From: Coprobacillaceae bacterium UN01-12pH3A
GTDB lineage: Bacteria > Bacillota_I > Bacilli_A > Erysipelotrichales > Coprobacillaceae
Reading direction: 5' to 3'
DNA length: 64,000 nt
Assembly: GCA_027676805.1 (NCBI GenBank)
Contig: JAQENU010000012.1
Coordinates: 27,068 to 91,067, forward strand
Shown here one piece after another: positions 33,499-42,514 of the stretch (its first letter is position 1; each line of letters begins with the position of its first letter). The translations under genes and the position numbers were made by a program. The notes under the pieces were generated by a model, which ran no database searches, was not told the DNA's origin, and worked only from the letters and a program-made list of their open reading frames with translations.

Positions 33499-35258
33499 TA
33501 AAAATAAAAAATTATAATCAATTGTTGAATCATCAGCCACTCTTTCATATTGACAACTTTGAAGTAAAGAAACATGATTTTGTGATGATCACTGGGGCAA
33601 GTGGCTGTGGGAAAACTACTTTACTGAATATGCTGTACCACTTGCCGGAGCTAAAGTCTTATCATAAAGAATATGTACTGCAAAATAATATGCTGTTGGA
33701 TGAGCTGACTTTAAAAGAGAATATTGATTTTTTTGTTAAAGATAATGATGAAAAAACAGATAAATATTTAGACTTGCTGGAGCTGAAGCATGTTTTAAGT
33801 TTGCCGGCTTATCAGCTTTCCGAAGGGCAAAAACAGCGGGCTTCTTTTTTGAGAGCTTTGCTGATGCAGCCGGATATCTTAATTTTAGACGAAATAACAA
33901 GCAAGCAGAATATTGAAATGATTCAGATAATGATGAAGTTATTAAAGGAATACCAAAGTGCAATGACGATAATTATGGTGACACATGATTTATCTTTATT
34001 AAAATACGCTAATAAACATTATGCGTTTATTAATAGAGAAGTGGAAGTTATTCAAGCAGAAGAAGCGCCTTTACAGACAACCTCTTTAAACTATTGTGGG
34101 GTGCAGCCAATAGGGAAATTGGTAATAAAAAATATAAAAGCACACTTCAAAGAAGATCTCCTGATAATGCTGTGTTTAATGTTGTTATGTATGACCTTTA
34201 TGCTGTCCTTTAACGCCGGAAAAAGTTTGAAAAGCGAAATTTCAGCATGGTATCAGAAGCAATACTCCTATTATAGTTTAAGTGTTTCTTTCATGGACGG
34301 AATTAAAGATGTAAATGAAGTTATTGCTATCTCTAATCAGTTAGGAGCAGAGGATTATGTACTCAACATGAAGCTGCTTGAACAGCCGCAGACCATTATA
34401 GTGGATCAGATACAGGTTCAAATCGATACGATAGAAATAGATAATACATTAGCGGAAAATACGATCAAACTGCCAAATGTTTCAGAGGGGAAAAGCAATA
34501 TCAGGTTATCTGTTTTTTCAGGAAGCAAGGCATTTCAATATTATCGCTGGGCAGGATCAACAAAGATCTATGAGCCTCAATATAAACAAATAGAAATACC
34601 TGTTGATGTTTTAAACAATGACCAAAATACGCTGGCACTTTCAAGTAAGACATTTGTTTCTTTGCTGAAACAGGCGCATGATCCATCTTTAGATCAATCT
34701 AATCTCTTAGTGAATTCTTTTGTATTGCGATTTAACAGTGAATCTTCTTTTAAAGAGGTGAAAGAAAGATTATCGACCGCCGGATATTATTTGTATGATT
34801 ACAGCGATGAGCTTAAAACTATTAATAAACAAGTGTCGGATCAGTTTAACCCATTCTTATATGTATCTTATTTTATTATCGCTATCTTGGTTGTGATTAC
34901 TATCATCTTACTGATTTCAAAACATAATAAAATGAAAAGGTCAGCACGTATTTTAGATTATCTGCATTACTCATTTTCAATCAAAAATATTGTTTATACA
35001 ACTGAGAATGTATTGATTGGGTTTGGTGCACTGAGCCTTTCGCTTGTATCTTCTTTTCTCATTATGAGCGGGCTTAACCGAATCATTGATTTATCTAAAT
35101 ATGTTTCTTTGGGAGTCGGATTTGAATCTTTGGATAACTTTATTCAAACGATTCCCTTATATCGATTCAACGCAGGCTATATTGGAATATTCACCGTTGT
35201 CTTTATCTTATTTTTAGTGGCGGTATCCAGTGTAATTCAGCGAGTTAAATCAAATTAA
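33495..35258 (+). CDS. Fused ABC ATPase/FtsX-like permease, second of a pair
   Basis: The 587-residue partner has a shorter ATPase domain (about 1-190) with Walker A G-A-S-G-C-G-K-T-T, signature L-S-E-G-Q-K-Q-R and Walker B L-I-L-D-E, then -I-T-S-K-Q-N in place of the usual P-T-x-x-L-D, so one nucleotide site could be weak. The same helix, exposed domain and three C-terminal helices follow. No precursor peptide, modification enzyme or two-component system flanks the pair, so the substrate is unknown. Confidence 0.83.
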   Translation: MIKIKNYNQLLNHQPLFHIDNFEVKKHDFVMITGASGCGKTTLLNMLYHLPELKSYHKEYVLQNNMLLDELTLKENIDFFVKDNDEKTDKYLDLLELKHVLSLPAYQLSEGQKQRASFLRALLMQPDILILDEITSKQNIEMIQIMMKLLKEYQSAMTIIMVTHDLSLLKYANKHYAFINREVEVIQAEEAPLQTTSLNYCGVQPIGKLVIKNIKAHFKEDLLIMLCLMLLCMTFMLSFNAGKSLKSEISAWYQKQYSYYSLSVSFMDGIKDVNEVIAISNQLGAEDYVLNMKLLEQPQTIIVDQIQVQIDTIEIDNTLAENTIKLPNVSEGKSNIRLSVFSGSKAFQYYRWAGSTKIYEPQYKQIEIPVDVLNNDQNTLALSSKTFVSLLKQAHDPSLDQSNLLVNSFVLRFNSESSFKEVKERLSTAGYYLYDYSDELKTINKQVSDQFNPFLYVSYFIIAILVVITIILLISKHNKMKRSARILDYLHYSFSIKNIVYTTENVLIGFGALSLSLVSSFLIMSGLNRIIDLSKYVSLGVGFESLDNFIQTIPLYRFNAGYIGIFTVVFILFLVAVSSVIQRVKSN

Positions 35259-35318
35259 TAATAAAAGCTGTGACGAAGATCAGGTTATCTTTATCACAGC
35301 GCTTTAATATCACATAAA

Positions 35319-35346
35319 AAAACCATTGATTTCTCAATGGTTTTGA
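35319..35346. terminator. Bidirectional terminator between ABC pair and ferredoxin
   Basis: AAAACCATTGA (35319-35329) pairs with TCAATGGTTTT (35334-35344) with A and T runs outside. An earlier GCTGTGA...TCACAGC stem at about 35269-35300 lacks a T run. Confidence 0.8.
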
Positions 35347-35353
35347 ATATCCA

Positions 35354-35551
35354 TTATTCTACTTCGATAGCAGATACAGGGCAAGCTTCAGCAGCTTCTT
35401 TAACTGAACCTTCTAAATCAGCAGGGATGTCAGTGTCATTTCCTAAAATGTTTTCTGCCAATCCGTCTCCGTTTAAATCGAATACTTCAGGACATACTGC
35501 TGTACATGCACCGCAACCGATACAAGTTTCGTTTACTTTAGTTTTTGCCAT
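35354..35551 (-). CDS. Ferredoxin, single [4Fe-4S]
   Basis: This 65-residue electron carrier has C10-x2-C13-x2-C16-x3-C20-P and C57-P. By comparison with one-cluster ferredoxins (Thermotoga type) the ligands are Cys10, 13, 16 and 57; Cys20 would be free because its usual disulfide partner is absent. The rest is acidic, as expected. AGGAGG lies before the ATG, and a TATAAT on the minus strand (35585-35580) is the likely -10. It is monocistronic. Confidence 0.93.
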   Translation of the reverse strand: MAKTKVNETCIGCGACTAVCPEVFDLNGDGLAENILGNDTDIPADLEGSVKEAAEACPVSAIEVE

Positions 35552-35645
35552 TATAATAAACCTCCTTTATATATAATTCATTATAAACTAGTTCCTATGA
35601 AAATTAAAGTTTTTTTTATAATATTATCATTTAATAATTAAAGTA

Positions 35646-35654
35646 TGCTATAAT
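35646..35654 (+). promoter_or_regulatory. Extended -10 promoter for the acidic membrane protein
   Basis: TGCTATAAT at 35646-35654 is a perfect extended -10; no good -35 is seen. Confidence 0.5.
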
Positions 35655-35673
35655 GGAAACGGTGGTGAATGAC

Positions 35674-36429
35674 ATGGAAAAAAGTTCAAGAGTGAATAAA
35701 TATCGCAGTTTGAGAGAGTCTTTAAAAGAGGATGCAACCTTGCCAAAACAGGACATTCAAGAATCTAGCGATGAAATAGATGATACTAAAATTCCAACAT
35801 TGCGAGAATATCGTATGAAACAATTCATTCAGGAAGTGAAAGATTACGAAGGTGATCAGGAAAATGAATTGGATGGAGTAAAATCCGAGTTAGAAAGTAA
35901 AGAAATTGAAGAAGCAATTGGCAGAGTCAGAATGACTTCCGGTAAAGGGGAACAATATAATACTCGTTTAGATATTTTAAATCATATTCAATCCGGTGCG
36001 ATCAAAAAGGTGGATAAGACACCGATTGTAGTTCCTCCGGTTGAAGAGGATGAACCTGTAGAAGAAGTGCTGTTAGAACCGGTGAAAGAGACAGTGGAAG
36101 AAAAAATAGCAGAACCTTTCGTGGCTGAACCTGCGCCTGTAGAACCGGTGAAACATTTTAAAATTTTCTTTGAGGACGAAGAAGATGAAACAAAAGAGGT
36201 TGAACCTGCTTTTGAAGAAGAAGAGGAAAAAGAAGAAAAACGTTCTTTATTTAAGCGCCATAAAGTGTTTGAAGAAGACGAGATCGATGATATAGAAGAT
36301 GAAGAGGAACTAGAAGGAGAAGAAGAAGGATCAAGTGTCACCATGAAAGTGCTGACAGGGATGATCGTTGTATTAAGTATCTGTCTGGTAGCTCTATTAG
36401 GGTATATTATAAAGTTGTTTTTATTTTAA
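35674..36429 (+). CDS. Acidic protein with single C-terminal membrane anchor, unknown
   Basis: The 251-residue protein has a polar, coiled, strongly acidic body with runs of Glu and Asp (E-E-E-E-K-E-E-K, D-D-I-E-D-E-E-E-L-E) and one membrane helix at the very end (M-K-V-L-T-G-M-I-V-V-L). It would be tail-anchored with the body in the cytosol. The function is unknown. ATG 35674 has GGTGGTG 7 bases before it; ATG 35653 overlaps the -10 box. Its terminator separates it from cmk. Confidence 0.65.
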   Translation: MEKSSRVNKYRSLRESLKEDATLPKQDIQESSDEIDDTKIPTLREYRMKQFIQEVKDYEGDQENELDGVKSELESKEIEEAIGRVRMTSGKGEQYNTRLDILNHIQSGAIKKVDKTPIVVPPVEEDEPVEEVLLEPVKETVEEKIAEPFVAEPAPVEPVKHFKIFFEDEEDETKEVEPAFEEEEEKEEKRSLFKRHKVFEEDEIDDIEDEEELEGEEEGSSVTMKVLTGMIVVLSICLVALLGYIIKLFLF

Positions 36430-36452
36430 CTAAGGGCTGACCTTAGTTTTCA
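36427..36452 (+). terminator. Intrinsic terminator before cmk
   Basis: AACTAAGG (36428-36435), loop GCTGA, CCTTAGTT (36441-36448), then TTCATTT. The T run is short and may allow read-through to cmk. Confidence 0.6.
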
Positions 36453-36472
36453 TTTGTAGGAGGTAATAAAGA

Positions 36473-37156
36473 ATGAAAAAGATATCCATAGCGATCGATG
36501 GTCCATCGGCGGCAGGAAAAAGTACAATTGCAAAACAATTGGCTAAAATATTAGGGTATACTTATATTGATACAGGAGCGATGTATCGCTGTGTCGCTTA
36601 TTACATGATTCAAAAGGGAATTGATTTGAATGATGAAGCATCCATTGAACATTATTTAAATGATGTTGAAATAGAGTTGATGCCGGATAATACAGTTCTC
36701 TTGAATCAGCAGGTGGTTACGGATAAAATTCGCAGTGACGAAGTATCTAAAGGGGCTTCTAAAGTGGCGGCTTACGGAGCAGTTCGTCATCATTTAGTGG
36801 CATTGCAAAGAAAGATGGCAGAAAACGGCGGAGCAATTTTGGATGGTCGTGATATTGGCAGTGTCGTTTTGCCTGATGCTCAGCTTAAAATTTATCAAAT
36901 TGCCAGTGTGGAAACAAGAGCCCTGCGCCGTTATAAAGAAAACCTTGAAAGAGGAATTGAAAGTAATTTAGAGCAGATTAAAGCAGATATCGAACAGCGT
37001 GATTATAATGATTCACACCGTGCGATTTCTCCTTTAGTAAAAGCCAAAGATGCTGTGGAAATCGATACTTCAGAAATGACAATTGATGAAGTGGTGGATA
37101 AAGTAATAACATTAGTCAATGAACGATTGGAGGAAAGTACATGTCAAGAGCAGTAG
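36473..37156 (+). CDS. cmk: Cytidylate kinase
   Basis: Cmk phosphorylates CMP and dCMP with ATP in pyrimidine nucleotide supply. The 227 residues have the P-loop G-P-S-A-A-G-K-S-T (10-18), Y-I-D-T-G-A-M-Y-R and D-G-R-D-I-G, plus the R-D-Y-N-D-S style lid (here Q-R-D-Y-N-D-S). AGGAGGT precedes the ATG. It overlaps der by 16 bases. Confidence 0.96.
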   Translation: MKKISIAIDGPSAAGKSTIAKQLAKILGYTYIDTGAMYRCVAYYMIQKGIDLNDEASIEHYLNDVEIELMPDNTVLLNQQVVTDKIRSDEVSKGASKVAAYGAVRHHLVALQRKMAENGGAILDGRDIGSVVLPDAQLKIYQIASVETRALRRYKENLERGIESNLEQIKADIEQRDYNDSHRAISPLVKAKDAVEIDTSEMTIDEVVDKVITLVNERLEESTCQEQ

Positions 37157-38448
37157 TAGCGATTGTAGGAAGTCCGAATGTTGGTAAATCAACATTATTT
37201 AACCGTATTGTTGGAGAACGTATTTCGATCGTTGAAGATACACCGGGAGTCACTCGTGATCGAATTTATGCGAATGGAACATGGCTGACACGTTCATTCC
37301 GTCTGATTGATACAGGCGGAATCGAAGTTGCCGGACAGGATTTTGGTGAACAGATCAAAATGCAGGCTGAAATTGCGATTGAGGAAGCCGATGTGATTGT
37401 GTTTGTCGCAAATGGGCGTGAAGGCATGAATGCTGATGACCAATATGTAGCAAGAATGCTGCAGCGTTCAAAGAAACCTGTCATTCTAGCCATCAACAAG
37501 ATTGATGATCAGGCATTTATGAATAATATCTATGAATTCTATGCTTTGGGAGTTGGCGATCCGATCGCTATCAGCAGCAGCCATGGGATCGGAATCGGTG
37601 ATTTATTAGATAAGATTATTGAACTATTACCAGAAGAAGTAGATGACCATGTAGAAGGAGAAATCCGTTTTTCCTTGATTGGGCGCCCGAATGTCGGGAA
37701 ATCAAGCTTAACCAATGCCATTTTAGGTGAAGAGCGTGTTATTGTTTCCGATATTGCCGGAACAACTCGTGATGCGGTGGATACGCTTTTTGAAAAAGAC
37801 GGTCAGAAATATCGTGTTGTTGATACGGCTGGGATGCGTAAAAAAGGAAAAATCTATGAGAACATTGAAAAGTATTCTATTTTAAGAGCGTTAAGTGCGA
37901 TTGAAAAGAGTGACGTTATTTTAGTGTTAATTGATGGGGATACAGGTGTCATTGAACAGGATCGTCATGTTGCCGGATATGCTCATGAAGCCGGTAAAGG
38001 GGTTGTGTTAGTTGTAAATAAATGGGATCTTGTTACAAAAGATGAGAAAACAATGCAGAAGATGGAAAAGAAACTGCGTGAAGAATTTAAATATTTAGAT
38101 TATGCACCGATTATTTTCTTATCCGCTAAAACACATCAGCGTGTACAAAACATTTTCTCTTTGATTCAGATGGTGTATGAAAATAACCGCAAGCGTGTGC
38201 AGACAAGTGTCTTCAATGATGTGCTGATTGATGCTCAGGCAATGAATCCAACAACATCATTTAACGGTGGTCGTTTAAAAATTTATTACGGAAATCAGGT
38301 AAGCATCTGTCCGCCGACATTCATCTTATTTGTCAATGATCCGGAATATCTGCATTTTAGTTATAAGCGTTATTTAGAAAACAGAATTCGAGATAGCTTT
38401 GGCTTTGAAGGAACACCAATCCATATCATTGCAAGAAAGAGGGATTAA
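37141..38448 (+). CDS. der: Ribosome-associated GTPase Der (EngA)
   Basis: Der is the double-GTPase needed for 50S subunit maturation. The 435 residues have two G domains with P-loops G-S-P-N-V-G-K-S-T (10-18) and G-R-P-N-V-G-K-S-S (about 181-189), each with its DTGG or DTAG switch, and N-K-I-D and N-K-W-D G4 motifs, and then a KH-like C-terminal domain. GGAGGA precedes the start. The cmk-der-gpsA order matches the Bacillus order except that rpsA (ypfD) is missing. Confidence 0.97.
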   Translation: MSRAVVAIVGSPNVGKSTLFNRIVGERISIVEDTPGVTRDRIYANGTWLTRSFRLIDTGGIEVAGQDFGEQIKMQAEIAIEEADVIVFVANGREGMNADDQYVARMLQRSKKPVILAINKIDDQAFMNNIYEFYALGVGDPIAISSSHGIGIGDLLDKIIELLPEEVDDHVEGEIRFSLIGRPNVGKSSLTNAILGEERVIVSDIAGTTRDAVDTLFEKDGQKYRVVDTAGMRKKGKIYENIEKYSILRALSAIEKSDVILVLIDGDTGVIEQDRHVAGYAHEAGKGVVLVVNKWDLVTKDEKTMQKMEKKLREEFKYLDYAPIIFLSAKTHQRVQNIFSLIQMVYENNRKRVQTSVFNDVLIDAQAMNPTTSFNGGRLKIYYGNQVSICPPTFILFVNDPEYLHFSYKRYLENRIRDSFGFEGTPIHIIARKRD

Positions 38449-38449
38449 A

Positions 38450-39451
38450 ATGAGCAAGATCGCAATATTAGGAACCGGAAGCTGGGCAACCGCTTTGGCT
38501 CAAGTTTTAGTGGATAATAAACATGAGGTTTTACTATATGGGATCGACCAGCATGAAATTGATGATATCAATCTTCATCATCGAAATGATAAATATTTTG
38601 CCGTAGATTTAGATAAAAAAATCAAAGCGACAAAAGATTTAAACGCCTGTTTACAGGATGCTCAGTATGTTTTAGTTACTATACCGACACAGTTTGTTCG
38701 TTCAGTTTTAGAAGAAGTAAAAGCGGTATTAGATCATAAAGTCATTATTGTCAATGCTTCAAAAGGTTTTGACAATACGAATAATATGCGAATGAGTGAA
38801 ACTATTCGCAGTGTGTTGGGAGAAGATCAGCGTCATGAAGTGGTGTCATTGATTGGTCCCAGCCACGCTGAGGAAGTTATTCTTCGTATGCTGACTGTCA
38901 TTTGTTCTGTTTCGTTGGATTTAGAGATTGCCGCAGAAGTACAGCATTTATTTTCTAACGAATATTTCCGTGTGTATCGCTTAGATGACGAGGTCGGAGC
39001 AGAATATGCAGTTGCTTTAAAAAATGTTATTGCTGTGGCTTCCGGCTGTGCGGCAGGCTTGGGCTATGGGGATAATACCCGTGCAGCACTGATCACGCGC
39101 GGATTGGCGGAAATGGTGCGTTATGGAATGGCGAAGGGCGGTAAATTTGAAACTTATTTAGGGTTGACCGGAATTGGCGATCTTGTAGTGACCTGTTCTT
39201 CTATTCATTCCCGTAACTTTCAGGCGGGATACGAAATTGGAAAGACACAGGATGTAAAAGGGTTCATGGAGCATAATACAAAAACAGTGGAGGGGATTCG
39301 AACCTGTAAAGTTGTGCATGATGATCTCATTCATTATCCGCAGATTCAAATGCCGATCATCGATGCGGCTTATGCAGTACTCTATGAAGGTGCGAATCCT
39401 AAAGATGTCATTCGTTCATTAATGTTAAGAGATTTGAAGCAAGAGTTGTAA
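38450..39451 (+). CDS. gpsA: Glycerol-3-phosphate dehydrogenase [NAD(P)+]
   Basis: GpsA reduces dihydroxyacetone phosphate to sn-glycerol 3-phosphate for phospholipid synthesis. The 333 residues open with the dinucleotide motif I-L-G-T-G-S-W-A-T-A-L-A and contain G-P-S-H-A-E-E-V and the catalytic Lys region A-L-K-N-V-I-A-V-A-S-G with G-D-N-T-R-A-A-L-I-T-R-G-L. ATG 38450 lies one base after the der stop with GAGGGA ahead of it. Confidence 0.97.
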   Translation: MSKIAILGTGSWATALAQVLVDNKHEVLLYGIDQHEIDDINLHHRNDKYFAVDLDKKIKATKDLNACLQDAQYVLVTIPTQFVRSVLEEVKAVLDHKVIIVNASKGFDNTNNMRMSETIRSVLGEDQRHEVVSLIGPSHAEEVILRMLTVICSVSLDLEIAAEVQHLFSNEYFRVYRLDDEVGAEYAVALKNVIAVASGCAAGLGYGDNTRAALITRGLAEMVRYGMAKGGKFETYLGLTGIGDLVVTCSSIHSRNFQAGYEIGKTQDVKGFMEHNTKTVEGIRTCKVVHDDLIHYPQIQMPIIDAAYAVLYEGANPKDVIRSLMLRDLKQEL

Positions 39452-39462
39452 CAAAAATGGAG

Positions 39463-39486
39463 CCCCCACATAGATTAGAGTGGGGG
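39463..39486 (+). promoter_or_regulatory. GC-rich hairpin at the spoVIF ribosome site
   Basis: CCCCCAC (39463-39469) and GTGGGGG (39480-39486) form a perfect 7-bp stem ending ten bases before the spoVIF ATG. The right arm supplies the only G-rich stretch that could act as ribosome site. It is not followed by a T run, so it is a translation switch candidate rather than a clear terminator. Confidence 0.5.
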
Positions 39487-39495
39487 TATTCTAAT

Positions 39496-39738
39496 ATGAA
39501 AAATAATCAGGATCAATTTTTAAACAAAGTGGCAAGTAAAACAAATGTAAATAAAGATGATATTTTAAACTTAGCAAATTCTTTTCAAACAAAAGATCTT
39601 TCTTCGGAAAGCAATCTTCGTGAATTGATTCAGCAGGTATCACGATTATCTGGGCGTGATGTTTCAAAATCGAAAGAAGATCAAATCATCAGTATGGTAA
39701 AAAATGATAAAATTCCAAAAGATTTTATGAACAATTAG
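39496..39738 (+). CDS. spoVIF: Stage VI sporulation protein F
   Basis: SpoVIF (YjcC) is needed for correct late coat assembly in B. subtilis, where it stabilises GerR-controlled coat proteins. The 80-residue product has the whole family pattern: F-L-N-K-V-A-S-K-T-N-V-N, I-L-N-L-A-N-S-F, L-I-Q-Q-V-S-R-L-S-G and D-Q-I-I-S-M-V-K-N-D-K-I-P-K-D-F. The start is ATG 39496; an earlier in-frame ATG at 39457 lies before the hairpin. It sits next to spoIVA, also a coat gene. Confidence 0.88.
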   Translation: MKNNQDQFLNKVASKTNVNKDDILNLANSFQTKDLSSESNLRELIQQVSRLSGRDVSKSKEDQIISMVKNDKIPKDFMNN

Positions 39739-39768
39739 CCAGTCTCCTTGTAAGAGACTGGTTTTTAT
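39738..39768 (+). terminator. Intrinsic terminator after spoVIF
   Basis: CCAGTCTC (39739-39746) pairs with GAGACTGG (39754-39761), then TTTTTATC. Confidence 0.85.
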
Positions 39769-39840
39769 CTATTTATTGGCATAGATTGGTTCTAAATTCT
39801 ATTCAATTTCATATATTTTTGTGAAATGGAGGAATTAAAA

Positions 39841-41313
39841 ATGGACCAGATGATAATGGATATTGGTAAAAGAACAAAAGGAGATATTTATTTAGGTGTA
39901 GTCGGTCCGGTAAGGACTGGGAAATCGACCTTTATAAAACGCTTTATGGAACTGGCGGTCATTCCTTTTATCAATGACGAGGATGAACGTCGCCGTGCCA
40001 TTGATGAACTGCCGCAGTCAGGGCAGGGAAAAATGATTATGACCGTGGAACCAAAGTTTGTTCCTAATGTAGCGGCAAAGATTAAAGCGGATGAAGATTT
40101 TTTTGTAAATGTGCGATTGGTAGACTGTGTTGGGTATGTCATCGATCAGGCAAAAGGCTATCGTGATGAAAATGGCATTCGCTTGATTAAAACACCATGG
40201 TTTATGGAAGCTATTCCGTTTGACGAAGCAGCAAAGATCGGAACACAAAAAGTGATTCAGGATCATTCGACGATTGGGATAGTGGTGACCACAGACGGAA
40301 GCATTACCGACATTGACCGTGACTGCTATGTTGAGAGTGAAGAACAGGTTATCGAGGAATTAACAGCGATTGGTAAGCCGTTTATCATTGTTGTGAATAC
40401 TACCGATCCGCATAGCTTCAATTGTGAAAGCTGCGTGACTCATTTAAAAGAAAAATATGATGTCCCTATCCTGCCAATGAGCATTGCTGATATGACCGGA
40501 GATGATATTCAGAATATCTTGAAACAATCGTTATATGAATTCCCGGTAACGGAAGTAAAGATCAATGTGCCTAAATGGGTAGCCGTACTGGATAAAAGTC
40601 ATTGGCTGAAACAGGATATTGACAATAGTTTAGTAGAATCATTAAGTGAGATTCATAAATTAAAAGATGTTAAAAATGTAATTAGTAAGCTTTCTTCTTT
40701 CAATTCGATCGAGGAATCAAAGATCGTCGATATTAATACATCAACCGGAAGCGCTTGTGTGGATATTCGCATTAAGAGCGGGTTATATAATGATATTCTT
40801 AAGGAAATTCTTGGTTCTGATATGATTGATAAAGCTGAATTTATTAAATTGCTGCAGCAGTTGGTAATGGCGAAAAATGAGTATGATCATATTTCCAGTG
40901 CTTTAAGCATGGTACAGCATACTGGTTATGGTTTCGCTTTGCCGGATCTGTTAGATATTGAACTGTCTGAACCGATTGTTGTTAAACAGGGACCTCGCTA
41001 TGGAATTAAAATGATTTCAAAAGCCAGCACTATTCATATGGTTAAGGTAGAGGTAGAGAATGCTTTTGAACCGATTATTGGATCAAAACAGCAGGCAGAA
41101 ATGTTTATTGATTACCTGATGAAGGAACACAGCACCAACCCGCAAGCCATTTATGACTGTGAAGTCTTTGGGCGAAAACTTGGTGATGTCATCAGCGAAA
41201 GCATGAAAATGAAGTTGGGAACGATCCCGGAAGCAACCTGTCAACGTATTCATGATATCCTTTCTAAAATCGTGAATAAAGGAAAAACTAACGTCATTGC
41301 GATAGTCCTTTAG
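39841..41313 (+). CDS. spoIVA: Stage IV sporulation protein A (coat basement ATPase)
   Basis: SpoIVA hydrolyses ATP to polymerise around the forespore and forms the platform for the coat. The 490 residues (B. subtilis 492) have Walker A G-P-V-R-T-G-K-S-T (22-30), a Walker-B-like V-R-L-V-D-C-V-G-Y and the G4-like V-V-N-T-T-D. GGAGGA precedes ATG 39841 at ideal spacing; the in-frame ATG at 39826 overlaps that site. A CATATATT at 39812-39819 could be a sigma-E -10, but no -35 was found. Confidence 0.96.
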   Translation: MDQMIMDIGKRTKGDIYLGVVGPVRTGKSTFIKRFMELAVIPFINDEDERRRAIDELPQSGQGKMIMTVEPKFVPNVAAKIKADEDFFVNVRLVDCVGYVIDQAKGYRDENGIRLIKTPWFMEAIPFDEAAKIGTQKVIQDHSTIGIVVTTDGSITDIDRDCYVESEEQVIEELTAIGKPFIIVVNTTDPHSFNCESCVTHLKEKYDVPILPMSIADMTGDDIQNILKQSLYEFPVTEVKINVPKWVAVLDKSHWLKQDIDNSLVESLSEIHKLKDVKNVISKLSSFNSIEESKIVDINTSTGSACVDIRIKSGLYNDILKEILGSDMIDKAEFIKLLQQLVMAKNEYDHISSALSMVQHTGYGFALPDLLDIELSEPIVVKQGPRYGIKMISKASTIHMVKVEVENAFEPIIGSKQQAEMFIDYLMKEHSTNPQAIYDCEVFGRKLGDVISESMKMKLGTIPEATCQRIHDILSKIVNKGKTNVIAIVL

Positions 41314-41338
41314 TTGATGCGTTTTTTGACGAATTTTA

Positions 41339-41367
41339 TTGAACTAAAGCATGAAAAATGGTATTAT
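41339..41367 (+). promoter_or_regulatory. Sigma-A promoter of hup
   Basis: TTGAAC (41339-41344), 17-base spacer and TATTAT (41362-41367). Confidence 0.7.
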
Positions 41368-41402
41368 AAACACGTTCAATATTCACGTATGGAGGTTTTG
41401 AA

Positions 41403-41678
41403 ATGAATAAGAAAGAACTTGTGGAAGCTGTATCTGTTAAAAAGGAATTAACCAAAAAAGAAGCAGAAGACTTAGTAGATACAGTGTTTGATACAATTAC
41501 AGATAGTTTACTAGAGGGGAATAAAGTATTGATTTCTGGGTTTGGTACTTTTAAAGTAAATCATCGCAAAGAAAGAAAAGGTGTCAGTCCAAAAACAAAA
41601 GAAATCATGACAATTCCAGCTTCAAAAACTTTAACATTTAAACCTAGTAATCGTTTGAAAGATTCAATGAACAGCTAA
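41403..41678 (+). CDS. hup: HU-family nucleoid protein
   Basis: HU dimers bend and compact DNA. The 91 residues start M-N-K-K-E-L-V-E-A-V and include the hinge G-F-G-T-F-K-V-N-H-R-K-E-R-K-G and the end T-F-K-P-S-N-R-L-K-D. The DNA-binding arm lacks the R-N-P segment typical of HU, but the length and N-terminal motif fit. It lies as a single gene next to spoIVA, as in B. subtilis (hbs). Confidence 0.95.
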   Translation: MNKKELVEAVSVKKELTKKEAEDLVDTVFDTITDSLLEGNKVLISGFGTFKVNHRKERKGVSPKTKEIMTIPASKTLTFKPSNRLKDSMNS

Positions 41679-41703
41679 GATGCATCCGTTGCATCTTTTT
41701 TAT
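41676..41703 (+). terminator. Intrinsic terminator after hup
   Basis: AAGATGCA (41677-41684) and TGCATCTT (41690-41697) followed by TTTT. The stop codon is at the stem base. Confidence 0.8.
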
Positions 41704-41758
41704 TATTTGCAATATATTGTTCATAATAGTAGTGTATAATAGATTCGAGGTGAGAGGT

Positions 41759-42445
41759 ATGAATTATTATATGTTTGGTTACTTTCTATTATTTATTGGG
41801 GTTATTTTAACAATGGGAGCGCAGATGAAGGTTCAAAGCGCTTATGGTAAATATAGTAAAATTCCTTCAAGCAGCGGATTAACCGGCTATGAAACAGCTC
41901 GACGCATCCTAGATCAAAATGGATTGCAGGATGTCGAAATCAATGCTGTCAATGGAAAATTGAGTGATCACTATAACCCGAAAAATAAAACAGTGAATTT
42001 ATCTCGTGATGTGTATAATGGACATAGCATCGCTTCGATTGCTGTTGCGGCACACGAATGCGGACATGCTATTCAGCATAAAGTGGGATATCGTTCATTG
42101 GTTTATCGTAATGCTTTGGTGCCTTTGTTTAATGTGTCACAGTGGGCTGGGTATATCGTTTTATTTATTGGTTTTGCCATGGGTGAATTAAATATTGCTT
42201 TATTAGGGATTGTCTTAATTAGTGCAATTTTATTATTTCAGCTGTTGACACTGCCGGTTGAGTTTAACGCATCAAGCAGAGCATTGGAAATTTTAGATAC
42301 CGGGATGATTCCAACAAGTGAAGTAGGCGGTGCAAGTCAGATGCTGTCTGCGGCAGCGATGACATACGTAGCAGCGGTAGCCGCTTCATTATTATCTATC
42401 CTGCGTTTGCTTTTAATGGTATTAGGAAGTTCAAGAAGAGATTAA
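41759..42445 (+). CDS. YugP-type neutral zinc metallopeptidase
   Basis: The 228-residue membrane protein belongs to the YugP-type zinc metallopeptidases. An N-terminal helix is followed by H-E-C-G-H (A-A-H-E-C-G-H-A-I-Q-H), a zinc H-E-x-x-H site, and then two further hydrophobic segments and V-E-F-N-A-S-S-R-A, with a probable third zinc ligand. Its substrate is unknown. ATG 41759 follows GAGGTG by six bases; the ATG at 41717 has none. Confidence 0.88.
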   Translation: MNYYMFGYFLLFIGVILTMGAQMKVQSAYGKYSKIPSSSGLTGYETARRILDQNGLQDVEINAVNGKLSDHYNPKNKTVNLSRDVYNGHSIASIAVAAHECGHAIQHKVGYRSLVYRNALVPLFNVSQWAGYIVLFIGFAMGELNIALLGIVLISAILLFQLLTLPVEFNASSRALEILDTGMIPTSEVGGASQMLSAAAMTYVAAVAASLLSILRLLLMVLGSSRRD

Positions 42446-42470
42446 TCCTTTAGATATAAAGGATTTTTCT
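42444..42470 (+). terminator. Intrinsic terminator after the metallopeptidase
   Basis: ATCCTTTA (42445-42452), loop GATA, TAAAGGAT (42457-42464), then TTTTC. Confidence 0.75.
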
Positions 42471-42498
42471 TTGCGCCTAAAATATATTGGTGTATAAT
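42471..42498 (+). promoter_or_regulatory. Candidate promoter of tseB-dnaD-nth
   Basis: TTGCGC (42471-42476), 16-base spacer and a perfect TATAAT (42493-42498). Confidence 0.6.
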
Positions 42499-42514
42499 AA
42501 AAGTCGGAGGGATT

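Noticed and set aside
35265..35300. GCTGTGA/TCACAGC stem as the terminator of the ABC pair
   Set aside because: It lacks a T run; the next stem at 35319 is a far better terminator.
35988..36344. Serine-rich 118-residue frame on the minus strand
   Set aside because: It is the mirror of the Glu/Asp-rich codons of the acidic protein and has no ribosome site.
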